Notes: generated by a model from the sequence alone, not told the origin. 64,000 bases of DNA from Aristolochia californica (GCA_029961685.1 JARWKL010000008.1:5520501-5584500); one strand, 5' to 3'; counted from the stretch's first letter, positions 22,884-35,370 are shown. Made by a program: numbers and translations.

Positions 22884-23235
22884 CGCGAGCAGCGTCAGGG
22901 TTCAACAGTGGGAGAGAGTGAGCGACTGGTTAGCAGGATCGAGCTGGCAGGGATTTGCAATAGTTAAGAAGGGCGCAAGGTCGTTGTCGGCAATAGGGGG
23001 AACAAAACATAGGACGAAGAAGGGGTTTCTGGATTGTCCCCAGTGAGACGGAACAGCAACGGGCTGCGGCTTCTGCGAGGATTTTACAGGAAACCGGTAG
23101 CTATTTAGAGAGAGGAGAAAGTACCGGCGGAGGCAACGACGACGGCTTCCGAGAAAGGATTTCCAGCAAGGATAACATTTTAGGGTTTCTATTTCCATGC
23201 TGGCACAGAAAACTCGTTCCAGTTTATATATTAAG
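22884..23235 (-). promoter_or_regulatory. GC-rich promoter/leader-like block, unit H2
   Basis: On the minus strand a TATATAAA motif (about 23221-23230) is followed by a telo-box (AAACCCTAA) and an ATG at 23178. The frame from that ATG is 25 codons (MLSLLEILSRKPSS...). In this copy only, an upstream ATG gives a 98-codon frame (22902-23198). The arrangement resembles the 5' end of a translation-related plant gene, but no product is recognised. Confidence 0.35.
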
Positions 23236-23490
23236 CGATTGAAGCATTAGTCTTTGTTTATGTATGTAGTTTTTGACTCATTAATGATTTGAACAGTGCG
23301 GCAGATTTTCAAGCTCGAAGATTACAACTAAGAATTGAAACTGTTCTCAGGCTCAGTTAATTGTACGTACTACAGGGACGGATCAGAGAGAGATACTAAG
23401 AGTTTCAGCAGAAGCAAGAAAGTGGAGTAATTCAGAAAGAAATATATCTGTTCTCCATTTATTTAGTGCAACTTAGGTTGAAGTTGGGCA

Positions 23491-23797
23491 TCAGCATCGA
23501 ATAAAACAACTACAAAGAGAGGGATGCTCGAGGCACACAGATCTGATAAACTTTTCATGATAAACTCTTCCGCAGAAGGCTTGGCAGTTTGAAGAGCAGT
23601 TGGACAGTTCAGGAGCATAGACTTGGCATTCATGAGCTGCAGAGATGCTCTGACCTGAAATAAGCCAGAAAAAAAAACGATCAGCCATCCCGCAACAAGA
23701 ACTAAAGAAGAAGGGAAAATAGTTGAAAGAACGTACCATGAGAAAGGAGGATCAAAAGCGCCAGCAGCATGGATGCAACACAATACTTCATCTTCAT
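23491..23797 (-). CDS. Defensin-like cysteine-rich secreted peptide, copy B
   Basis: Exon 1 is 23737-23797 and exon 2 is 23491-23654, joined across an 82 bp GT-AG intron (acceptor TTTCAG, one base shorter than in the sister copies). It is 74 codons with all eight cysteines at the family positions. Distinct residues are Gly at 49 after the fourth cysteine, where C-F have Glu, and Phe for Leu at 56. A TATA box (23849-23858) lies 52 bp upstream. A polyadenylation-type AATAAA lies in the 3' flank near 23460. T copy 2 begins 219 bp upstream of the ATG. It looks intact; expression is unknown. Confidence 0.75.
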
Positions 23798-24189
23798 CGT
23801 GGCTGTTTTTGAGGTAAGAGTACATGGAAACCGTGAAAGTCTTTTTGTCTAATTTATAGTCGCTGGCTTGTGAGTCTTTGAAATTCTCTATACCAAGTAA
23901 GTAAGGTTTTAAAGGTATTTTAATTATACTAGGATTCATAAGTGGTAGAGTTTGGGTGTGATTAGGATTTCTTTTATTATAAATAGGGTTTTATATACTC
24001 AGGTTAAATAATTAAGGGACATTTAGGTTTTTACCCAAATTTTTAAATTTATTGAGAAAAAAACAAAATTTTGACCGGTCAATTGCACATGTGTACTGTT
24101 AAAAGTAATATGTAGGCTTTGACCGATTACGTGTCGCTACAAAACCATGACAAATCAGCACTCAGTGAGTCAAACTACGTAATCATCCA

Positions 24190-25640
24190 CGTAGTACCTT
24201 TTATTATCGATTTAAAATATTAATAAATTGAAACAATTATTCAAAAAATTAATAAAAAAATCTTACACTTACTTATTTAACATCATTTATTATCGTTTTA
24301 ATATTTATTAATTGAATAAATTATAAAAAAATAATATTAGTGATTAAAAAGAAAAATTATAGAAATAATTTTTATTACTTTATATTTAAATAATAAATAA
24401 GTAAAAAATCTCACTCTTACCTAATTAAAAAAATTTATAATCTATTTAAATATTTATAAATTGAAAAAATTAATCAAACAAATTATTTTAGAGTTTAAAA
24501 CTCAAATTTAAAGGTAAGTTTTTTTCATTTTTTAAATAATTAATTATATTAATTTTTTTATCTTACTCTTTCCTATTTAACACCTTTTATTATCGATTTA
24601 AATATTTATTAATTGAAAGAAAATATAAAAAATTTATATTAGATTTTAAAAATAAAAATTACTGGAACACTTTTTATTTCTTAATATTTAAAATAATAAA
24701 AAATAAAATATGTATACTAATTAATTAAAAATTCTTACACTTAGCTATTTAATACCTTTTATTATCGATTTAAAATATTTATAATTGAAAATATTATTAA
24801 AAAATAAATTCGAGTTTAAAAATTGATTTTATCAGTACAGTATTTATTAACTTATTTTTAAAATAATAAATTATTGAAAATTTTTAATAATTAATTAAAA
24901 ATATTACTCTTACCTATTTAACATCTTTTATTATCGATTTAAAATATTTAATAACTGAAAAAAATATAAATTTTTTTAAGAGTTTAAAAATAAAATATAT
25001 CGATACACTTTTTATTAGCTTATATTTAAATTATTAAAAATTATATTAATTAATTAAAAAATATTACTTTTACCTTTTTTAAACTTTTTATTTTTTATTT
25101 AAAATATTTATTTATTAACAAAAAATTTTAGAGTTAAAAAAAATTTATCAATACATCTTTTATTACTTTATATTTATAATATTAAAATTAAAATATTTAT
25201 ACTAATTAATTGAAAAATCTTACCCTCACCTATTTTGCATATTTATTAACGATTTAATATATTTGTTAATTCAAAACATATTCAAAAAATTACTTTAGAT
25301 TTTAAAAATAAAATTTATCGTACACATTTTGTTTCCTTATATTTAAATTAATAGAAAACAAAATATTATATTAATTAATTATAAAATCTTACTATTACAT
25401 ATTTAATACCTTTTATTATCTATTTAAAAATATTTATTAATTGGAAAAATATTTAAATTTTATTTTTGAGTATAAAATCAAATTTATCGATACACAATTT
25501 ACTACCTTATATTTGCAATAATAAAATATAAAAAATTTATGTTAATTAATTAAAAAATCTTACTCTTACCTATTTAACACCTTTTATTATCGATTTAAAA
25601 TATTTATTTATTGAAAAATACTTGAAATTTCTTTTGTAGA
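24190..25640. repeat. AT-rich satellite array S2 (~9 monomers)
   Basis: Landmarks around ttattatcgattt recur near 24430, 24588, 24757, 24927, 25088, 25250, 25417 and 25580, giving spacings of 158-170 bp. The first monomer is truncated. Confidence 0.88.
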
Positions 25641-26034
25641 GTTCAGAAAAAAAAATTTAGAGCTGAGTACTATACTTAGAGCTCTATTGGATAATTACAT
25701 ATTCCATAACTAAACGATATCATGCGGTGTTGATGTCAAAGCAGGAGCACCAGAGGCCAGACAAGTAGATAACATCAACTATAATCAATTACCAACAACA
25801 TTCTCATAATTAGTGTTTGGACAACAAAAGTTTATATTGAAGCATTAAACTTGAATATATCTGTAGTTTCGATCAATTGTAATAGTTTACAAGCCTATAT
25901 GGCAACAAGACATCCTCTCCCAAAACATATTGTCACCAATGACAAGAAAGTGAAGCTCCGGCTAAAATCCCCTCTACATGTCACAGTGAGTGCTGCACAA
26001 GGAGAAAATCTAACTTACCTTCCCAAAAGAACTT

Positions 26035-26100
26035 CTACTTTGATCTCTGCCTCATCGTTCAGTGTTTCCTCTTGAGTCTCCTCATACGCTTCTTCTTCCA
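26035..26100 (-). pseudogene. RPL41: eL41 pseudogene copy 2
   Basis: WKKKRMRRLKRK, then His (CAC), stop (TGA), Thr instead of Lys, then MRQRSK and a stop. The acceptor TTTTGTAG is kept. It shares the internal TGA with the other copies. Confidence 0.88.
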
Positions 26101-28269
26101 CTACAAAATGCTACAAAGAACTCATCAGAAAAATATAGTTGACCAGAGACTTAGTCACAAGATGATACAAGTTGTAATTACATGTCCCCAAAGATGTAAA
26201 AAATAGTAAATATAAAAATTTATCATTCAATTTAGGTCAGAAATGTTCAACTGACGTTATATTATCTACAAAATCAACATACATTAGTAACAGTCTATTT
26301 ATGCCAAAAAAAAACTACCAAAGTCCTAATTTTTATGATTAGTCCTAACAATGCAAAAACACACCTTAGTCAAAATACACCGAACACCCCGAGTAAAGCC
26401 CCATATGACTTCGCAGTCACTACGAACCATACCATGTCGAATAAGGGGGTCGGGTTTCGTTGGCACTTCAAATTTATTTAAAAACAACTAACAATTGAAA
26501 ATCTTGCAAATCTTATCTCAATAGAGTAAACTACAACTTTATAAATTAGAAAATTAAACTAAATGCATAAATCAGAAATTAAACTAGCAACATTAGAAAA
26601 TACAACATTCAACGGCAAAAGAATCCTTAAACTAAAATACAAAAATTAATAAATATAGAGATCAATTCAATCAAGTTACAATTAAACTTAACAAGGACTT
26701 TAATTCATCTGTAATTGACAGAAATTTCATTAACAGAAAATCAGAAATTAATCAGTAAATCACACAAAAAATAATATAGTAATTAAAATCAATATGATAA
26801 TTAAACACAGTAATTAGATTTAATTAACAAAAACCCTGAAAAATCACCTTGCGAAATTGGCTTATGAAATTCCAATTCGGGTTTGGAGGGTGAGTAGGGC
26901 TACAGTTTTGAGAGGGGGGGGAGGGGGGGGAGGGTGAAATGATAGGGTATTAAGAGAGGGGGCATTGAGAGTAAATGATAGGCTTCAATTTTGAGAAAGG
27001 GGGCGACGAGAGGGTGAACAGAGGGGAATAAAGAAAAAAAGCAAAAGAAGTTGCTAAGACAAAGTCTGGGTTGAGAGGAAGAGTGGGTGGTTGAGAGGGG
27101 GGTGTCGAGGGAGAGACCGAGCTACGACAGTAGGGGAGCCATGGCGGAGCGGTGGCAGCAGAGGAGCAATGGGGAGCAACAAGAGTAGGGGAGCCATGGC
27201 GGAGCGGTGGCAGCAGAGGAGCAGTGGGGAGCGATGACAGTTGGAACAACGTGAGGGCGAGAGGAGAAGAGAGGAGAGAGATCGAATAGCAAGAGAGAAA
27301 GAATGAAAAAAATAAGAAGGTCATGATGACATGGTATGATGATGTGTTAATGTATTTAACGATGCGACATCCTACATAGTTGATGACGTGTCTATAAGAT
27401 GATGTGTTGTTCTACTCACTAAGGGGGGGTTTGTCAACTTGAAGGACGAGATGATCTTCAACCGCATAACGCCCTTCAACACTTGAAGTCATTTGTGGTG
27501 CACAGATGAAGTTTCATCTCGTTGCAGGGGATGAAGGGGTCCTTCATCTCAACGGTTTAACTTCCTTTATCTCGAAGAAGGCCTTATTTGATCTTCTTTG
27601 AGTTGAAGGACGCAAGACGCTGGCTTTTTCCCCACTCTCTCCTCGCATCCCCCCCCCCCCTCGCGCGTTGTCATTTCTCGTTTTTTCTTCCTCTCTCCCG
27701 CACTCCCTCTCCCCTCTGTCTGTGCCCCCGACGTTTTTCTGCCATAAAATCGATCGGATTTTCATCTCCGGACACTGTCTCAGCTCCCTCTCATCTTCGG
27801 CCTCATCTCTCCGTTTTCTCTTAGCCCCGCCCTCTCTCTCGCACACCCTCTCTCGTCTCCGTGACTCCCTCTCTTCTCTCGGACTCTCTCTCTCTCTCTC
27901 GCTTCTCTCTCTCTTATCCCTCCCAACCTCCCTTTCTTCTCTGTCTTCTCCCTCTCTTCTCGCATTCGGCCTCCCACTCCCTTCTCTCTCTGGCTATTCT
28001 CCTTTCCCCCAAAAATATCTTCGAATTTCATTCGATTTCCCCATTTTCATTTCGATTTTCTTCGATTTTGGACATTTGGGCATCAATTGCTTAATTTCTA
28101 CTTCGATTAGGCATCGATTTCCCCATTCGGCATCGATTTCATCCTTCGGCTTCGGTTTTCCCCAATTTCAGAAGGTATGCCTAAACCCTAATTGTTTTCA
28201 TTAAATTAGTGTTTTATTTTATTTAAATTTATTTTTAGTGCCTAATTGGGGGTTATTTGTGCATAATTG

Positions 28270-28790
28270 TGGGATTTAGGGTTACGGTTTAGGATCTAAA
28301 TTCTTGATTCATGTTAGGGATTATTTTTAGGGTTTGGTGCTCGGTATTTAAGGGTCCTATAATTAGGGTTTAGGGTTTATGGTTAAGGATTTAGGGTATT
28401 TTAGGGATTAGGGTTTTTAAGGTTTAGGGGGTTTAGAGTTTTTAAGGTTTTGGGGGTTTTGTGTTTTTAAGCTCTAGGGTTTTTTGGGTTTAGGGTATGG
28501 AATTAGGGTGTAGGGTTTAGGGTTTAGGGCTTTTAAGGTATTAAGTTCTGGAATTAGTGTTTAGTATTTAGAGTTTAGTAGGTGATAGGGTTTTTAAGGT
28601 TTTGGGGGCTTTGTGTTTTTAAGCTCTAGGGTTTTTTGGATTTAGGGTCTGGAATTCTGGTGTAGGGTTTAGGGTTTAGGGCGTATAAGGTTTAGGGTAC
28701 TATGTTATGGAATTAGTGTTTAGGGTTTAAAGCTTAGTAGGTGATAGGGTTTGACTTTAGGGTTTGATGGTTTATGGTTTAAGTTTAATT
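28270..28790 (+). repeat. Degenerate telomere-like TTTAGGG repeats in X2
   Basis: Many interspersed tttaggg and gggttta motifs, not in strict tandem, inside the presumed first intron of X2. Confidence 0.6.
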
Positions 28791-28809
28791 AGGGTTTTTT
28801 TTTACCATT

Positions 28810-29105
28810 TCAAACAAGGATGAGTCGCCTACACAGGCGTCCATTAGCCAACGAAACCCGACCCCCATCATTGACGAGGTACAATTCTTAGTGACTGCGA
28901 AGTTATATGGGACTCTACCAGGGGTGTTCGGTGAATTTGGACTTGATGTGTGTGTTTTCTCATTGTTTAGTGCATATGCAGTAGTGTAAATAGTTTAATT
29001 AATTTTGAAATGTTTTAGAATGTTGTTGAGGATTTTTGAAGTGCTATGGAATATTTTTGCCATGTGGTGAGTAGATTCGGGTGTTATACATATCCACCAC
29101 ATGGT
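28810..29105 (-). repeat. Copy of the ~396 bp repeat inside X2
   Basis: It contains ccattagccaacgaaaccc and ggtgttcggtgaatttgg, the reverse complement of the dimer in T elements. A leader/donor-like segment (ccttcggctt... ggtaagtctaaaccc, about 29130-29180) repeats the one near 28145-28190, as if this repeat had been inserted there. Confidence 0.7.
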
Positions 29106-29498
29106 ATTTTTTTTTTTTTTTCGATTTAACCCTTCGGCTTTGACTTTCCTCAAATTTCATAAGGTAAGTCTAAACCCTTTTTTTATTAATTTAGTGTTGT
29201 ATTTGATTTTCCTTGTGGACAGCTACTTGTGATTGATATATCCTACTTTTGATATTGTTGAGAACTTGTTGACCAATGCCATTTCAACCATTGTTCTAAG
29301 ATTTTGTTTTCCAATCTTATTTTTTGGAGTAGGAGACTTTTGAGTCCGGAGGCCTGCTTGAGAATGTCTCATCAAGGCAATATTTATATCCCTATTCAGA
29401 ATATTTAGATTGTTAAAAGTAAACTAGTAAAGAATTGACCCTTTTTTTTTTTTACCATAATCACGGATTTATTCTGGATGTTCTTACTTGTATGTCAG

Positions 29499-29648
29499 GG
29501 CAATACGAATGAGGTAACAATTGCAGTATTGAAGGAGTTGCCTCCTCTACAAGAGAAAGATCAATCAATGGGAAGATTTGGAGATCAGTTCATAGGGGGA
29601 AATGGGCGAGGAACAAATAGCATGAAGAGAAACAACTATCGTTTGTAA
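29499..29648 (+). pseudogene. Unidentified exon in X2 (49 codons)
   Basis: An acceptor (TTGTATGTCAG) is followed by a 49-codon open frame, starting GNTNEVTIAVLKELPP and ending in NNYRL and a stop. It is hydrophilic and Gly/Asn-rich near its end. It may be a captured host exon or part of a transposon gene. I do not recognise the family. Confidence 0.35.
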
Positions 29649-30049
29649 ATTTATAATAGATTTATAGTTTTTATTTGGGTGATTGTAAATTTATAGTGAT
29701 ATTTTATTTAATTTTGTTGTGTTTGATTATTGTATGGAGTTTATTTATAATCTTATGCAGTGTATGGAGCGTTTAGACTATTTTATGGAGTGTATAAATA
29801 ATTTCATGGAGTATTTATGGAATGTATAGACAATTTTATGGAATGTTTATGGAGTGTTTATGCAAGTATTATGTATATTGATTATGCCCAATTTTAAGTA
29901 GAGGTCATGCCGAATTTTATACAAGTATTATATACATAGATTATGCTCAATTTTAAGAAGAGGTTATGCCCAATATTATTCATGTATTATATATATAGGT
30001 TGTGCTTAATTTTATGTAGAGGTCATATCCAATTTTATGTAAAATGTAT

Positions 30050-30218
30050 ACAGACAACGACGATTGCGATGGTCTTGAGGATGTGGGTAGCCAAGTAACA
30101 TGCTTTCGGAGGCAAAGTGCATTAGAATCCACAAGAGCCGCACAATTTCGAGTTAGAATCCACAAGAGCCGCACAATTTCGAGATACTATATCGACTTCC
30201 ATGTGGAACGATAAATGA
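30050..30218 (+). pseudogene. PIF/Harbinger transposase C-terminal remnant
   Basis: The frame reads DDCDGLEDVGSQ, then QSALESTRAAQF and, after a 31 bp tandem duplication (30122-30152 and 30153-30183) that shifts the frame by one, RDTISTSMWNDK and a stop. The R-D-x-I/L-x-x-x-M-W ending is typical of plant PIF/Harbinger transposases. The DDE catalytic core is absent, so the element cannot move itself. Confidence 0.6.
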
Positions 30219-30819
30219 TGGTTGTATCTTATTAATATTGAACATGCGTCGTTTATATGTACTAAACTTGTAACTTGATGCTTTTAATATTAAAGGCATG
30301 AACTCGTTATTAGAATAATCTTTTTTTTAGGTTATTAATTAAGTTGTATAAGTATTTATTTATTATTTTTGTTCAATTTTATTACTATATTAAACTTCAT
30401 ATTTAAGTCTCTGGTAAATAAAATATAATTAAAGTATGCATTTGATTAATTAATTACTTTTAATTTTGTCAAAATATATTATTAATTAATACCATGTAAA
30501 AAATATATTTTATGTTATTAATATAATACTTTTTTATTCATTAATCATATTTATTTTTTATTTACTCTATTGTATTAGTGATTTAATAGTGGTAATCAAA
30601 ATATTGTTAACTCAAACACTTGGTTTAATTAACTTATTTTTATAATTAATAAAATCAATGGTTTTAAATTTCGAAGATGAAGATGAAGATGAACTTGTCC
30701 ACACTAACACCCTATTTCGAAGATTTCGAAGATGAACTTGTTCATATTAATACCCATTTCGAAGATGAAGATCATGTATATGCATAAGATGAAGATCACA
30801 TTTCCAGTTTGTTGACTAA

Positions 30820-30834
30820 CCCCCCCCCCCCCCC
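30820..30834 (+). repeat. C15 run at the right end of X2
   Basis: Fifteen C form the outer part of the X2 terminal repeat, against seven G at the left end. Confidence 0.9.
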
Positions 30835-30981
30835 CAAAGTGTTGATGTGTCTTAATGATGCAGTGACACGTAATCGATCAAAGCCTTGACTGATCAAAGT
30901 TGGGTGTTTTTCTAAATAAGTTCAAAAGGTCGTCATTTGTCTAATTATGTTTAAAAAGTTGGGTAAAAACCTAAAGGTCTC

Positions 30982-32664
30982 ATGAATCAATTCAGTGAAG
31001 CAATTCTTTTTTTATAAAGTTAACATAGTGGCAGAATAGGTTCTGTGAGTTCACTCAGTCAACCCACAGAGATAATGTGATCCTTTTTTTTTTATCTATT
31101 ATCTCTAACAGTTTTGGTTTGTATCTATCTATTATTTTTTACTTTTTTTTTATTTTTTTATAGTCACACGTAATTATTATATTAATTTATAATAACTATA
31201 ATCATTAATATAATATAATATAATATAATATAATATTTCATTAATTAGTATAGTAATATATTTTAATACTACACATTAAATCACTTATAAGTGTAGTAAC
31301 CATGTTTATTTTGGTTAATTATATGTTTAGGTATATGTTCTATTTAAGTATGTTATAAAAAGTTACTTATTCTCTTGTTTATATCATAATTTTTATTTGG
31401 GGCACTAACACTGGAATCTGTTTTCCTGTGCGCTTGAACTTGTCTACTCTAACTCCCAATGATGAGTTGAAATTGAAGAAATTCATTGCCTAGAATTTGT
31501 AGTCTAACTTCAACTTCATTGTGCACTAACCCCCCGTGAGTGAATGCACTAAGATGACACTTAAGACGATCTATTACAGATAAGATGATTTTCCCTACTT
31601 GCACCTAGATAGAAACTAACATGGGTTATGAGCTACTAGCTTCTAATGTCTTGTCCATCAAATATTTAACTATTAGTAAAAACATAAAAAAACAAAAAAA
31701 AGACTATAATTGTTTCTCTATTAAAATGAATCTCAATAATGAGTAGATAATAAGAGAGTGAAAGAAGTCTTTCCAAAGTTTCCCACCTGATGGACTATTA
31801 TCGTGCTTTAGGCTGTATTTGGTTTGAGAAAGTGAGGAAAAAATAAAGGACAAAAAATAAAGAAGAAGAAACAAACAAGTAAATAAGAAAAAGAAAGCAA
31901 TCAAAGACATTACATTTTCTAGTTTGGTTGAGTTACAGAACATGGTATAAAAATACAATTTCTTGTCTGGAGATTGCGGGAAGAAAGACGAGCATGAGGA
32001 AAATTGAAACTTTCTTATTGCAATAATGGCCGAGATTTATCACTGAGAGATGATCAAAACAAGCATAGACAAGGTATTTGTTTCCATCCACAATGTAGAC
32101 AATCTATTTAAATATTTGAAAGCTATACGTATATCTGAGTCTAGATATTAAAAAAGAAGTATTATTTGCCAGCTATAATTAAAATAATACAAATGGCTCA
32201 ACATGAAGAACATTGTCAATCCGTTTCTTACATGTTATATCATCCTTCTCCAAAATTAAAGAAGCTGCTAGAGTCCACCAATTGTAGGTCTTTACGTACT
32301 TATTTGTCAAAGTATGTGAGGGAGTTAGTGAATGATGACATGTATTAGTGTGATAACAATAAATGTAATGCGTAACAGAAATAGTTAGGTTTTGAGACAC
32401 TGGAATGATGTTAGGTGCAATTCAAGAAATGATTTTTATGATGGGCATGAGTTGTAGCATGATCATAATGTGCAACATTCATCTCTAAAGGTTGTTTAAC
32501 AAATAGTGGTTACCTAGGGGCGTTCTTTTGATTTCACAACGAGTCTTTTATTATGAAGTGAAGGACCCAGAGGCCATCTGCCTCAAGGAGAATCATTTAC
32601 CTCCTCTCACTCATCACTGGTCGTTCTTTAATAGAAAACAAAATAAAATTTATCGTACACATTT
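30982..32664. other. Unit H3: Harbinger remnant and intron-like segment
   Basis: The Harbinger remnant ends near 31540. The plus-strand frame of unknown meaning is at 32166-32348. The GC block is missing: at 32630 the segment joins a 35 bp piece of satellite-like sequence (aaaatttatcgtacac) and then the DEFL C stop codon. Confidence 0.5.
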
Positions 32665-32670
32665 TGGGCA

Positions 32671-32978
32671 TCAACATCGAATAAAACAACTACAAAGAGA
32701 GGGATGCTCGAGGCACACAGATCTGATAAGCTTTTCATGATAAACTCTTTCGCAGAAGGCTTGGCAGTTTGAAGAGCACTTGGACAGTTCAGGAGCATAG
32801 ACTTGGCATTCATGAGCTGCAGAGATGCTTTGACCTGCAAATAAGCCAGAAAAAAAAACGATCAGCCATCCCGCAACAAGAATTAAAGAAGAGGAGAAAA
32901 TAGTTGAAAGAACGTACTATGAGAAAGGAGGATCAAAAGCGCCAGCAGCATGGAAGCAACACAATACTTCATCTTCAT
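32671..32978 (-). CDS. Defensin-like cysteine-rich secreted peptide, copy C
   Basis: Exon 1 is 32918-32978 and exon 2 is 32671-32834, with an 83 bp intron. It is 74 codons with all eight cysteines. Exon 1 ends in A rather than G, so the codon across the junction becomes Ser instead of Gly at residue 21, and the donor reads A|GTACGT. Residue 39 is Lys where the other tandem copies have Asn. The usual 3' UTR is gone: a deletion junction lies a few bases after the stop, so the AATAAA used by sister copies is missing. The peptide is open but the transcript end is probably impaired. Confidence 0.68.
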
Positions 32979-33571
32979 CGTAGCTGTTTTTGAGGTAAGA
33001 GTACATGGAAACCGTGAAAGTCTTTTGTCTAATTTATAGTCGCTGGCTTGTGAGTCTTTGAAATTCTCTATACCAAGTAAGTAAGGTTTTAAAGGTATTT
33101 TAATTATACTAGGATTCATAAGTGGTAGAGTTTGGGTGTGATTAGGATTTCCTTTATTATAAATAGGGTTTTATATACTGAGATTAAATAATTAAGGGAC
33201 ATTTAGGTTTTTACCCAAATTTTTAAATTTATTGAGAAAAAAACAAAATTTTGACCGGTCAATTGCACATGTGTACTGTTAAAAGTAATATGTAGGCTTT
33301 GACCGATTACGTGTCGCTACAACATCATGACAAATCAGCACTCAGTGAGTCAAACTATGTCATCATCCACGTAGTTTTAACCCAACTTTTTAAACATAAT
33401 TAAATAAATGGAGAAATTTTAAATTTATTGAGAAAAAAACCTAATTTAGGTCGGTCAATTGCACATTTGTACCGTTAAAAGTGACATGTAGGTTTTGACC
33501 GATTACGTGTCGCCAAAGCATCATGACAAAATCAGCACTCAGTGAGTCAAACTACGTCATCATCCACGTAA

Positions 33572-34895
33572 TACCTTTTATTTTTTATTTAAAATATTTA
33601 TAAATTGAAACAATTATTCAAAAAATTAATAAAAAAATCTTTCTCTTACCTATTTAACATCATTTATTATCGTTTAAATATTTATTAAATGAATAAAATA
33701 TAAAAAATTAATATTAGTGTTTAAGAAGAATAATTATCGAAATACTTTTTATTACTTTATATTTAAATAACAAATAAGTAAAAAATCTCACTCTTACCTA
33801 ATTAAAACCATTTATAATCGATTTAAATATTTATAAATTTAAAAAAATAATCAAAAAAAATATTTTAGAGTTTAAAACTCAAATTTATAGGTACACGTTT
33901 TTTTTTCATTTTTTTAAACAATAATAAATTATATTAGTTTTTTTATCTCACTCTTACCTATTTAACACCTTTTATTATCGACTTAAATATTTATTAATTG
34001 AAAGAAAATATAAATTTTTTTTATTAGATTTTAAAAATAAAATTACAGCAACACTTTTTATTTCTTAATATTAAAAATAATAAAAAATATATTACCTTAT
34101 TTTTAAAATAATAAATTATTGAAAAATTGTAATAATTAATTAAAAATATTACTCTTACCTATTTAACATCTTTTATTATCGATTTAAAATATTTAATAAC
34201 TGAAAAAAATATAAAGTGTTTTTTTAGAGTTTAAAAATAAAATATATCAGTACACTTTTTATTACCTTATTTATAAATTATTAAAAATTATATTAATTAA
34301 TTAAAAAATATTACTCTTACCTATTTAACACTTTTAATTTTTTATTTAAAATATTTATTTATTAAAAATATTTTTTAGAGTTTAAAAATAAATTTATCAG
34401 TACATCTTTTATTACTATATCTTTATAATATTAAAATTAAAATAATTATACTAATTAATTGAAAAACCTTACTCTCACCAATTTTGCATATTTATTAACG
34501 ATTTAAAATATTTATTAATTGAAAACATATTCAAAAAATTACTTTAGATTTTAAAAATAAAATTTATCGGTACACATTTTGTTTCCTTATATATAAATTA
34601 ATAGAATAAAAAAATATTATATTAATTAATTATAAAATCTTACTATTACATATTTAATACCTTTTATTATCTATTTAAAATTATTTATTAATTGAAAAAT
34701 ATTTAAATTTTATTTTCGAGTTTCAAATCAAATTTATCGATACACAATTTACTACCTTATATTTACAATAATAAAATATAAAATTTTTATATTAATTAAT
34801 TAAAAAATCTGACCCTTACCTATTTAACACCTTTTATTATCGATTTAAAATATTAATTTATTGAAAAATACTTGAAATTTCTTTTGTAGAGTTTA
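33572..34895. repeat. AT-rich satellite array S3 (~8 monomers)
   Basis: The monomer landmarks of S2 recur at similar spacing, with one internally shortened monomer near 34080. Confidence 0.85.
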
Positions 34896-35304
34896 GAAAA
34901 AAAAATTTAGAGCTGAGTACTGTACTTAGAGCTCTATTAGATAATAACATAATCCATAACTAAACGATATCATGCGGTGTTGATGTCAAAGCAGGAGCAC
35001 GAGAGGCCAGACAAGTAGATAACATCAACTATAATCAATTACCAACAACATTCTCATAAATAGTGTTTGGACAACAAAAGTTTATATTGAAGCATTAAAC
35101 TTGAATATATCTGTAGTTTCGATCAATTGTAATAGTTTATAAGCCTAGAGCAAAACTGACTTCATTATAAGGCAACAAGACATCCTCTCCCAAAACATAT
35201 TGTCACCAATGACAAGAAAGTGAAGCTTCGGCTAAAATCCCCTCTACATCTCACAGTGAGTGCTGCACAAGGAGAAAATCCAACTTGCCTTCCCAAAAGA
35301 ACTT

Positions 35305-35370
35305 CTACTTTGATCTCTGCCTCATCTTTCAATGTTTCCTCTTGAGTCTCCTCACACGCTTCTTCTTCCA
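35305..35370 (-). pseudogene. RPL41: eL41 pseudogene copy 3
   Basis: Same frame and internal TGA as the other copies. The Met after WKKKR is Val (GTG). Confidence 0.88.

Larger units (their letters stand above)
27423..30834 (+). mobile_element. X2: PIF/Harbinger element, decayed
   Basis: A 3412 bp insertion with ends GGGGGGGTTTGTCAAC on the left and, inverted, GGGGGGGTTAGTCAAC on the right, the latter after extra G. Flanks are TAA and AAA against the empty site cactaagtg, fitting a TAA duplication with one mutation. On the plus strand it has a CT-rich leader (27620-27990), a splice-donor-like site near 28172, an intron rich in TTTAGGG-like motifs, one unidentified exon and a transposase C-terminus. 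Confidence 0.75.
24016..30981 (-). mobile_element. T element copy 2, split by insertion X2
   Basis: The left inverted repeat starts at 24016 (gggacatttagg) and the right one ends at 30981 (aaaggtctc). X2 at 27423-30834 interrupts the right inverted repeat. Most of the ~396 bp dimer is deleted around 26465, where gggtttcgttggc joins acttcaaattt. The GA-rich leader (26880-27310) has a small internal duplication of a ~60 bp piece. Confidence 0.7.

Noticed and set aside
22902..23198. 98-codon frame in the GC block of unit H2
   Set aside because: Its ATG exists only in this copy; other units have ACG. The frame is kept mainly by base composition.
24190..25640. Centromere
   Set aside because: Monomer length is suggestive, but arrays are under 1.5 kb and embedded in a repeated element. 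Nothing shows centromere function.
24190..25640. CRISPR-like repeat-spacer array
   Set aside because: The whole ~165 bp unit is repeated, with no short repeat and unique spacers, in a plant genome.
27544..28204. Ser/Leu/Pro-rich frames on both strands, up to 178 codons
   Set aside because: They come from a CT-rich leader of X2; low-complexity pyrimidine tracts stay open in several frames. The same holds for 12459-12774, 15923-16185, 21154-21606, 26950-27324 and 44792-45413.
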